Shown one piece after another: positions 38,415 through 45,244 of a stretch of DNA of 64,000 bases. The translations under genes and the position numbers were made by a program. Location: assembly GCA_035998445.1 (NCBI GenBank), contig DASYHQ010000008.1, positions 220,744 through 284,743 of the forward strand, written 5' to 3'. The notes beneath the pieces were generated by a model. The model ran no database searches. It saw only the letters and a list, made by a program, of their open reading frames with translations, and was not told the DNA's origin. Positions within the stretch are counted from its first letter, which is position 1. Each line of letters begins with the position of its first letter. Source of the stretch: Tepidisphaeraceae bacterium. Lineage in GTDB: Bacteria > Planctomycetota > Phycisphaerae > Tepidisphaerales > Tepidisphaeraceae.

Positions 38415-38427
38415 TGCAATTGTTGCG
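38415..38427. promoter_or_regulatory. LacI-type operator, proximal to the alginate-lyase-type gene
   Basis: TGCAATTGTTGCG repeats the proximal operator with one change (T for C at the first base) and shares the trailing GT. It precedes the divergent gene's start by about 184 bp, 328 bp from the other copy. Confidence 0.5.
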
Positions 38428-38610
38428 TCATGCGATTTTTGAGACGATGATGGCACGTCGAACGCTTGATCCTGGAAGCCACGGAATGGGCACCTTCCAT
38501 GATGGAGTCTGCCGTTAGTTCACATGTTCCCTCAGCGCGTGGCGTCTCTCGCGCAACCTGGTGAGTCGGTCACACGTCGAACATCAACACGTACTTCCGA
38601 GGAACCCGCT

Positions 38611-39837
38611 ATGGCCTCTGATGGCAACCCGTATTACACCCGCACCGCGTTGGTCGTACCGAGCGTGTTCGAACGGCTTAAGGAACGCGTGCGTGCGGGG
38701 GAAATCACGCCCGCGAGTTCGGCGGCGTATCGACAGTTGCTGGCCGACGCGGAGTCGTTGTTGCCGGCGCCGTTGCTATCGGTGACGCAGAAGCAGCACG
38801 TCCCACCTTCCGGCGACAAGCGCGACTACTTCAGCCTCAGCGTCTACTACTGGCCCGACCCTAACTCCCCCACCGGTCTGCCCTACGTGCCGCGCGACGG
38901 CATGATCAACCCTGAGGTCGACGACTACGACCGCCCGCACCTGGCGCTCGTGTGCACGTCGGTCGACACGCTCGCCACCGCCTACGCGCTCGGCCGCGAC
39001 GAGCGCTTCGCGGCCAAGGCCGCCGCCATGCTGCGCACGTGGTTCGTCGACGAGCAGACGCGCATGAACCCGAACATGCTGTTCGCGCAGTACATCCCCG
39101 GCGAGAACGTCACCACGCCGTGGAAGGACTATCCGGCGCGCTTCGTGCCTGGCACCGGTGGCCGTAAGGGCATCTGGGTGTCGTTCGGCGGCGTGATCGA
39201 GGACCACCCGCTCATCACGCTCACCGATTCCATTCGCATGCTGCGCGGCTCAGCCGCCTGGACGATCGCCGACGACGAGGCCGTTCGCCACTGGTACCGC
39301 GCCTACGCCGACTGGCTGCTCACGCATCAGCACGGGCTCGACGAGGCCGGCTGTCGCAACAACCACGCGTCGTGGTACTGGGCCGGCATCGCCGCGTTCC
39401 TGCAGTTCGTGGGTGACGACGACCGCGTTAGGCAGTACAGCGAGACCTACTGGCCACCGCGTTTGCAGATCCAGATCGAGCCCGACGGTAGCCAGCCGGA
39501 AGAGCTCTGCCGGGCGATCTCCAAGAGCTACACGGCGTTCACGATCTGCTCGTTCACCAACTGGGCCATCGCTGCCAGCGCGTGCGGTTTCGACGCGTGG
39601 GCGTACGCCACGCCCGATGGCCGTTCGGTGGGCAAGGCGATCGACTGGATGCTCCCCTACCTCACCGGGCAGGCGCAGTGGACGTGGAGGCAGGTGAAGC
39701 CGTTCGATGACGAATCGATCATCCCCCCGCTGGTTGCCGCTGCCGAAGGCTTGAATCGACCGGTGTACCGCGAGGTGGCGTCGGGGCTGAAGGCTGGGGC
39801 GTTCGAGGGTCGCACGCGGCTGCTCTTCGGCCTGTGA
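38611..39837 (+). CDS. Alginate lyase-family (PF05426-type) protein
   Basis: 408 residues from the ATG at 38611, chosen because GAGGAA lies 8 bp upstream; a further ATG at 38524 would add 29 residues. Alpha-toroid lyase family: KRDYFSLSVYYWPDPNSPTG, the hydrophobic DTLATAYALGRDERFAAKAA then AMLRTWFVDEQTRMNPNMLF, and the catalytic Asn-His pair in CRNNHASWYWAGIAAFLQFV, followed by LQIQIEPDGSQPEELCRAIS. These enzymes cleave uronic-acid polymers by beta-elimination. No signal peptide is evident, so the gene would encode an intracellular enzyme, or a signal may have been lost; an oligo-uronide substrate inside the cell fits. Confidence 0.82.
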   Translation: MASDGNPYYTRTALVVPSVFERLKERVRAGEITPASSAAYRQLLADAESLLPAPLLSVTQKQHVPPSGDKRDYFSLSVYYWPDPNSPTGLPYVPRDGMINPEVDDYDRPHLALVCTSVDTLATAYALGRDERFAAKAAAMLRTWFVDEQTRMNPNMLFAQYIPGENVTTPWKDYPARFVPGTGGRKGIWVSFGGVIEDHPLITLTDSIRMLRGSAAWTIADDEAVRHWYRAYADWLLTHQHGLDEAGCRNNHASWYWAGIAAFLQFVGDDDRVRQYSETYWPPRLQIQIEPDGSQPEELCRAISKSYTAFTICSFTNWAIAASACGFDAWAYATPDGRSVGKAIDWMLPYLTGQAQWTWRQVKPFDDESIIPPLVAAAEGLNRPVYREVASGLKAGAFEGRTRLLFGL

Positions 39838-39878
39838 CCTCCGGCCGTGGCACTGACGGGGCGCACGGGGCGCCCATT

Positions 39879-40715
39879 CTACGTGGGGAGCGACTGCCCG
39901 CATCGCTTGCAGAATTGCGCGTCGGCATCGTGGTTCCGCAGGCCGCAGCTGGGACACACGGCGCCGCGTGGGCCGCGGCGGTCCTGGGCAACTAGTTCGG
40001 CGGTCACGATGCCGGTCGGCACAGCGATGATGCCGTAGCCGGTCAGCATCAGCGCCGACGCCAGCAGCCGGCCCAGCGGTGTCACCGGGGCGATGTCGCC
40101 GTACCCCACGGTGGTCAGGGTCACGATCGCCCAATAGCAGCTAAGGGGGATGCTGGTGAACCCGCTATCGGGCCCTTCGATCAGGTACATCGCCGCCCCG
40201 ACGATCAGCACGATCATCGCGACGCTGAAGATGAAGACGGTGATCTTCCGCCGGCTGGCGCGCATCGCCATGGCCAGCGAGTTGGCTTCGCCGGTGTAGT
40301 GAGCGAGCTTCAGCACGCGGAACACACGCAGCAAGCGCAGCGCGCGGATGACGATCAGCGACTGCGCCCCCGGAAACAGCAGGCTGACGAAGGTCGGCAA
40401 GATCGCCAGCAGATCGACAATGCCGTAAAAGCTCACCGCGTACCGCAGCGGCCGCTTGACGCAGGCGAGGCGCAGCACGTACTCGATCGTGAACAAGATC
40501 GTGAACGTCCACTCGATCGCCAGCAGCGTGTGACCGTGCCGCTCGTGGAGCGATGGCACGCTCTCCAGCAGCACCGCCAGCACGCTGAAGCAGATCATCA
40601 CCAGCAGCACGACGTCGAACGCCTTGCGGGCCGGTCGATCGTGCAGAAAAATGATGTTGAACATCGCCTGCTGGACCTTCCCGTCGGCCGGCGATACGTC
40701 GATTTCTGGCTTCAT
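39879..40715 (-). CDS. Voltage-gated potassium channel with C-terminal zinc ribbon
   Basis: 278 residues, six-transmembrane channel. Spans S1 to S4 cover about 35-165, with the voltage-sensor S4 pattern RALRLLRVFRVLKL (Arg every third residue). The pore has LTTVGYGDIAPVTPLG with the potassium selectivity filter TVGYGD, after an S5 (VFIFSVAMIVLIVGAAMYLI). The C-terminus after about residue 247 is a ribbon: CPSCGLRNHDADAQFCKRCG, two CxxC pairs 13 residues apart, where channel proteins usually have other regulatory domains. It is separated from the alginate-lyase-type gene by 41 bp on opposite strands (convergent). Confidence 0.9.
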   Translation of the reverse strand: MKPEIDVSPADGKVQQAMFNIIFLHDRPARKAFDVVLLVMICFSVLAVLLESVPSLHERHGHTLLAIEWTFTILFTIEYVLRLACVKRPLRYAVSFYGIVDLLAILPTFVSLLFPGAQSLIVIRALRLLRVFRVLKLAHYTGEANSLAMAMRASRRKITVFIFSVAMIVLIVGAAMYLIEGPDSGFTSIPLSCYWAIVTLTTVGYGDIAPVTPLGRLLASALMLTGYGIIAVPTGIVTAELVAQDRRGPRGAVCPSCGLRNHDADAQFCKRCGQSLPT

Positions 40716-40760
40716 CGCCTGCGACTATAACGGGAAAGAGGTCGCTGCAGCGACGAACAT

Positions 40761-40927
40761 GGCGGGATGCGGCTCTGTGAAAAGATGGTTGAACGCCAAG
40801 ACGCCAAGGACGCCAAGCGAAGAAACGCCAAGAAGATCCTCCGTTCTCCTGTTTTCTACCTTGGCGTCATTGGCGTCTTAGCGCGCAACAACGAATGTTT
40901 TCCACAGAGCCGCGGGATGCCCATGCC
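40761..40927. repeat. Nested palindrome, family G inside another
   Basis: Outer arms GCGGCTCTGTG (40769-40779) and CACAGAGCCGC (40903-40913) enclose AACGCCAAGACGCCAAGGAC and GCCAAGCG at the left, answered by TTGGCGTCATTGGCGTCTTA at the right. Outside lie ATGGCGGGATG and CGGGATGCCCATGCCAC. Concentric, as in 32874-33437. Confidence 0.8.
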
Positions 40928-40952
40928 ACGATCGGAAGCACATTGCCTTAAA

Positions 40953-40985
40953 CAAAGCGGCCCCCGCATATCGGGGGCCGCTTTG
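40953..40985 (-). terminator. Intrinsic terminator of the pilus-motor operon
   Basis: CAAAGCGGCCCCCG (40953-40966), loop CATAT, CGGGGGCCGCTTTG (40972-40985): a perfect 14-bp stem. Read on the minus strand it ends CTTTGTTTAAGG, a short T-rich run, 47 bp after the pilB stop. Confidence 0.85.
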
Positions 40986-41032
40986 CTTGGTTGAAGAAAA
41001 CGTCACCCGAAACTGCTCGGGCGAAGCTTGGG

Positions 41033-43324
41033 TTACTCGTCTTCGACGATCGTCTCGCGCACGACCTCTTCGATGCTCGTCACGCCGTCGTAGATCGCCA
41101 TCAGACCGCTTTGGCGCAGCGTGCGCATCCCGCGGGCCTTGGAGGCCTGGCGCAGCACCTGGGTGCTGGCCTTGTTGATGATCATGTCCTTCATGTCATC
41201 GTCGAGCATCATGATCTCGTACAGCCCCTGCCGGCCGCGGTAGCCGGTGTTGTTGCAGCTGTCACAGCCCTTGCCGTAGTAGAACGTGCGGCCCTCGACG
41301 TCCTCCGGACGCAGTTCCAGCTCCATCAGCTGTTCGAGGCCGGGCGTGTACTCGGTCTTGCAGTTGCTGCAGATCTTGCGGACCAGTCGCTGCGCGACCA
41401 CGCCTTCGATGGCGGCCGTTACCAGGAACGGTTCGAGCCCAAGGTCCAACAGACGGGCGATGCTGCTCGGCGCGTCGTTCGTGTGCAGCGTGCTGAAGAC
41501 CAAGTGACCGGTCAGCGATGCCTCGACGGCGATCTTGGCGGTCTCGTGGTCGCGAATTTCACCGACCAGGATCACGTCCGGGTCTTGACGCAGCATCGAA
41601 CGCAGGATGCGCCCGAACGTCAGTTCGATTTCAGGCTTGATCTGGCACTGCACGATGCCGTCGATGTCGTATTCGACCGGGTCCTCAGCGGTGATCAGCT
41701 TGCTGCTGGGGTCGTTCAATTCGCGCAGCGCCGAGTAGAGCGTGGTCGTCTTACCGCTACCGGTCGGCCCGGTCACGATACAGACGCCGTTGGGCTTGTG
41801 AATGAGCTGGCGGACGGCCTGCAGATCGTCCTCGCGCATGCCGAGCTTGTCGAGGTCGAGGTTGACGTTGCCGCGGTCGAGAACGCGCATGACGACCGAT
41901 TCACCGAACATGGTCGGCAGCACGCTCACGCGAAGGTCGATCGGCTGGTTGTTCACGTTCAGTTCGATACGGCCGTCCTGCGGCATGCGCCGTTCGGCGA
42001 TGTCGAGGTTGGCCATAACCTTGATACGGCTGCTGATGGCCGGTGCGATGTGCGCCGGTGGCGGCATCATCTCGTACAGCACGCCGTCGATGCGGTAACG
42101 CATCTTGAACTCGGTCTCGAACGGTTCGAAGTGGATGTCCGATGCCTTGTCCTTGATCGCCTGAAGCAGCACGAGGTTGATCAGCTTGCGGACCGGGTTG
42201 CTGTCGGCGGCCTCCTTGATGCTGTCGAGGTCGATCGACTCGCCCTTGCGGCCCTTCAGGTCGGCCAAGGCCTCGTCGTTCTGCATTTCGCCAAGGATCT
42301 GCCCGAGGTCTTCGGCGGCGGCCTTGTAGTGCTTGCCGATCAGGCGCTCGATCGCGTCCTCGTCGGCCATCACGGCCTTCACGCTGTAGCCCATCAGGCT
42401 GCGCAGGTCGTCGAGCGCGCGGAAGTTCTCGTGGCTGGCCATCGCGACGGTCAGCTTCTTCGTGACCGGGTCGAACTCGAGCGGCAACACCTTGTTGGTG
42501 GTGGCGATCTGGGCAGGCACGGCGGCGATCGTCTTCGGATCGATGTTGCGCCCTTCCAGGTTCACCAGCTCGTAGCCCTTCTGGGCGGCCAGAGCGATGT
42601 TGAGGTCGGATTCCTTGATGTAGCCCAGACCGACCAGGATGCTGCCCAGCACGCCCTTCTGGCGGCGTTGGATGTCGAGCGCTTCGACGACCTGATCGCG
42701 GGTGATCTTGCCCATCTTTGTCAGCACGCGACCGATGGGCCGGCCCTGCAGCTGATCGATCGGCGGCATTTGTCCCGGCGCCAGCGGCGGGGTCGCAGGC
42801 GCGGGCGACGCAGCGCCCGCAGGGGGCCTTGCAGCACCGGGAACGGGCGAGACGGGGACCGGCCCGCGGCCACCACCATTGGCGCCACCCATGCCCGCGG
42901 GCGCGGCCGGTGGGCGGGCGCCGCCCGATCCACCGGACGACGGCATCGACGGCGCACGGGCACCGGTCGACGCGCCACTGGGGGCGGGCATCGACGGCGC
43001 TCGGGCACCGGCCGACGCGCCGCTGGAAGTCGGCATCGAGGGCGCCCGCGCGCCGCTATTGGCGCCGTTCGACCCATTGCTGCCTGGCGGACGGGCACCC
43101 TGCGTCGGTGCGGCGGTCGCCTTGGCGGCGCCGGCGTGGCCGCGGTCGGCGGGCTGGCCACCCATGTTCGGTGGCGCGCTGGCGCCGACGGTCGGCGCAA
43201 CGGGCGTCGTCACGTTCGGCTTCTGCGCCGGCATGCCCGGCCCGGCCGCCCCTGCTGGACGGGCGGTGGACGTGACGGGCGCTGGCGTGGCGGGCTGCGA
43301 TGGTGCTCGTGACATAAGGTGCAT
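41033..43324 (-). CDS. pilB: Type IV pilus assembly ATPase PilB (long N-terminus)
   Basis: 763 residues, hexameric extension ATPase of type IV pili/GspE family. The first ~188 residues are Ala/Pro/Gly-rich and disordered and include a 15-residue repeat starting GARAPSMP at 91, 106 and 121; normal PilB (about 570) has no such part. An MshEN-type domain follows at about 192-330. Catalytic part: Walker A GPTGSGKTT (519-527), Asp box TAEDPVEYDI, Walker B VILVGEIRDHETA, His box STLHTNDAPSSI; a tetracysteine zinc site CSNCKTEYTPG with KGCDSCNNTGYRGRQGL. Last gene of the operon pilB-vapD-pilT-pilB. The first ATG MHLM is used; the fourth residue is also Met. Confidence 0.93.
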   Translation of the reverse strand: MHLMSRAPSQPATPAPVTSTARPAGAAGPGMPAQKPNVTTPVAPTVGASAPPNMGGQPADRGHAGAAKATAAPTQGARPPGSNGSNGANSGARAPSMPTSSGASAGARAPSMPAPSGASTGARAPSMPSSGGSGGARPPAAPAGMGGANGGGRGPVPVSPVPGAARPPAGAASPAPATPPLAPGQMPPIDQLQGRPIGRVLTKMGKITRDQVVEALDIQRRQKGVLGSILVGLGYIKESDLNIALAAQKGYELVNLEGRNIDPKTIAAVPAQIATTNKVLPLEFDPVTKKLTVAMASHENFRALDDLRSLMGYSVKAVMADEDAIERLIGKHYKAAAEDLGQILGEMQNDEALADLKGRKGESIDLDSIKEAADSNPVRKLINLVLLQAIKDKASDIHFEPFETEFKMRYRIDGVLYEMMPPPAHIAPAISSRIKVMANLDIAERRMPQDGRIELNVNNQPIDLRVSVLPTMFGESVVMRVLDRGNVNLDLDKLGMREDDLQAVRQLIHKPNGVCIVTGPTGSGKTTTLYSALRELNDPSSKLITAEDPVEYDIDGIVQCQIKPEIELTFGRILRSMLRQDPDVILVGEIRDHETAKIAVEASLTGHLVFSTLHTNDAPSSIARLLDLGLEPFLVTAAIEGVVAQRLVRKICSNCKTEYTPGLEQLMELELRPEDVEGRTFYYGKGCDSCNNTGYRGRQGLYEIMMLDDDMKDMIINKASTQVLRQASKARGMRTLRQSGLMAIYDGVTSIEEVVRETIVEDE

Positions 43325-43526
43325 CCTCTCCGGGAAGTCGGAAGGGCCAAGTGCGAGGGCGGAAGGATGAGGAGCGAGCCTCCATCCTTCACATGCGTCG
43401 CGACTTCACCGCGTCAGACTTCGAACAACTCAATCTCCTGTCGGGATCGGCCTTGAGTGACCATCCCGTATCTTGTCCCCTTCCAATTCCACTTCCACCT
43501 TCCGCGTTCCCCCGTCGGCCTTCCAA

Positions 43527-44774
43527 TTACTTCTTCGCCGCCGCCGCCTGCATACGGGCGCGGTTGGCGGCGATTTGCGCCTGGCGTTCGGCCTCGCTTT
43601 GTGCCCCACCGGCGCCGCCACCACCGCCCGGCTTGGGGGCAGCAGGGTTGCCGTCGCCGTCTCCCTCGCCGGCCTCGGGGAACTCTTCGTCCTTATCGGT
43701 CATGAAGCCGTTGCGCTGCATCTTGTCGACCATGGCGCCGGGGTTACGGCTCTTGTCGATCGCCTCTTCAGCGCTGATCTTGCCGAGCGTGAAGTTCATC
43801 CAGAGGTTGTCGTCCAGCAGCTGCATGCCGAACTTCTTGCCGGTCTGGATTTCCGAGTCGATGCGGAACGTCTTGCTTTCGCGGATCAGGTTTTGGATGC
43901 CCGGCGTCACGTACATGAACTCGTACGCCGCGATCATGCCGTCGGTGTCGGCCCGGGGGCAGAGGCACTGCGACAGCACGGCGATCAGATTGCCGGCCAA
44001 CTGCACGCGAACCTGTTCCTGCTGGTCGGTCGGGAACGCGTCGATGATGCGGCTGATCGTGCTGGCCGCACCGTTCGTGTGCAGCGTGCCGAACACCAAG
44101 TGGCCCGTTTCGGCGGCGCTGACGGCGGCGCCGATCGTGATCGTGTCGCGCATCTCACCGACCAGAATTACGTCCGGGTCCTGTCGCAGCGCGCGGCGCA
44201 ACCCTTCGGCGAAGCTCGGCACGTCGGTGCCGACCTCACGCTGCACGACGACGCTCTTCTTGTGCGGGTGGTAGTACTCGATCGGGTCCTCCATCGTGAT
44301 GATGTGCCGATCGAAGTTCTCGTTGATGTAGTTGATCATCGACGCCAGCGTCGTCGTCTTGCCCGACCCCGTCGGCCCGGTCACAAGAAAGATGCCGCGC
44401 GGACGGCGGCAGATCTGCTCGGCCATCTTCGGCAGGCCGATCTGCTCGAACGTCAGCAGCGTGTTGGGGATGCGCCGCAGCACCATGCTGGTCAGCCCCT
44501 TCTGCTTGAAGATGCTAACGCGGAACCGCGCCTCGGTGCCGTAGGCGAACCCGAAGTCGCCGGAGCCGGTTTCCTCGAACTCCTGCTGAATGCGGTCAGG
44601 CGTGATCGACTTCATCAACGCCGTCGTGTCTTCCGGTTCCAGCACCTTCGTCTGCAGCTCGCGCATGTGACCATGCAGGCGCAGCACGGGTGGCTTGCCT
44701 ACCGCAAGGTGCAAGTCAGAAGCCTTGCGCTTCACGGTCGTCTCGAGCAATCGATCAATCTGAATCGTGGCCAT
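43527..44774 (-). CDS. pilT: Twitching motility ATPase PilT
   Basis: 415 residues. Retraction motor of type IV pili: N-terminal PAS-like domain, MATIQIDRLLETTVKRKASD, with DLHLAVGKPPVLRLHG; Walker A GPTGSGKTTT (133-142); the Asp box TMEDPIEYYHPHKKSVVVQR; Walker B VILVGEMRDTITIG; His box FGTLHTNGAASTI. The C-terminus exceeds standard PilT (about 345) by a Gly/Pro/Glu-rich tail and an Ala-rich helix (AAPKPGGGGGAGGAQ; QAQIAANRARMQAAAAKK), which may engage partners. It lies between the vapD-type gene and the long pilB; overlapping reading frames are shadows. With pilB it implies a functional pilus apparatus encoded elsewhere. Confidence 0.96.
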   Translation of the reverse strand: MATIQIDRLLETTVKRKASDLHLAVGKPPVLRLHGHMRELQTKVLEPEDTTALMKSITPDRIQQEFEETGSGDFGFAYGTEARFRVSIFKQKGLTSMVLRRIPNTLLTFEQIGLPKMAEQICRRPRGIFLVTGPTGSGKTTTLASMINYINENFDRHIITMEDPIEYYHPHKKSVVVQREVGTDVPSFAEGLRRALRQDPDVILVGEMRDTITIGAAVSAAETGHLVFGTLHTNGAASTISRIIDAFPTDQQEQVRVQLAGNLIAVLSQCLCPRADTDGMIAAYEFMYVTPGIQNLIRESKTFRIDSEIQTGKKFGMQLLDDNLWMNFTLGKISAEEAIDKSRNPGAMVDKMQRNGFMTDKDEEFPEAGEGDGDGNPAAPKPGGGGGAGGAQSEAERQAQIAANRARMQAAAAKK

Positions 44775-44822
44775 TAGTTATGTGTCCGTTGTCCGTGGTC
44801 CGTTGTCAGTTGCTTCAGAAAG

Positions 44823-45191
44823 TCATCGCCCGCCGGCCTGTTGCACCGCGGGCATGAGGTCGTTTAGCTCTTCGATGCGCAGCATTCGGATATCGCGCAC
44901 CGACGCGGCAAACCAGGGGAGCTTGGCCGAGACATCGATCACCGCCAAGACGCAGGTGACGGCGTTGATGTTCTCGCCACCAAAGTACATGCTGCCCTGC
45001 TGCCACGTGAAGCCATGTGCCATCAACACCTTACGGATCTCGACGTACGCGTTGTTGTACGGGTCGCCGTAGTTGTGCCGCAACGACTCAATGTCCATAT
45101 CGAACGCGACCGCATACATGGGCTTATCTTTCTGAATCGAGATGCCGTTGGGCGCGATGCTGCGCGTTGGTCCCAGTTCTGCGAGCTTCAT
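44823..45191 (-). CDS. vapD: VapD-family ribonuclease-type protein
   Basis: 122 residues from the ATG at 45191, preferred because AAGGACG precedes it at good spacing; a later ATG at 45119 would give the canonical N-terminus MYAVAFDMDIE and 98 residues. The VapD family (Cas2-like fold, single-strand ribonuclease in H. pylori; toxin of VapXD in Haemophilus) is clearly recognised: YAVAFDMD with the conserved Asp, YNNAYVEIRK, HGFTWQQGSMYFGGENINAV, then TCVLAVIDVSAKLPWFAASV and RDIRMLRIEELNDLMPAV. No VapX-like antitoxin is next to it. It is inserted within the pilus operon, 53 bp after pilB and 48 bp before pilT, on the same strand, so it is co-transcribed with them. Confidence 0.88.
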   Translation of the reverse strand: MKLAELGPTRSIAPNGISIQKDKPMYAVAFDMDIESLRHNYGDPYNNAYVEIRKVLMAHGFTWQQGSMYFGGENINAVTCVLAVIDVSAKLPWFAASVRDIRMLRIEELNDLMPAVQQAGGR

Positions 45192-45244
45192 AGTACGTCC
45201 TTGTAGACGACATCGTCCCTATCCATTGCCCCAATCCAATCCGC

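Larger units (their letters stand above)
38052..38610. other. Regulatory region between lacI-type and alginate-lyase-type genes
   Basis: 559 bp with no convincing gene. It holds two copies of GCAATTGTTGCGT (38088-38100 and 38416-38428), annotated below. A stretch of 38160-38400 between them has no structure I can name. Confidence 0.5.

Noticed and set aside
40991..43312. A 773-codon open frame opposite the pilB gene
   Set aside because: A high-GC shadow; the minus strand carries intact Walker motifs and the zinc site.
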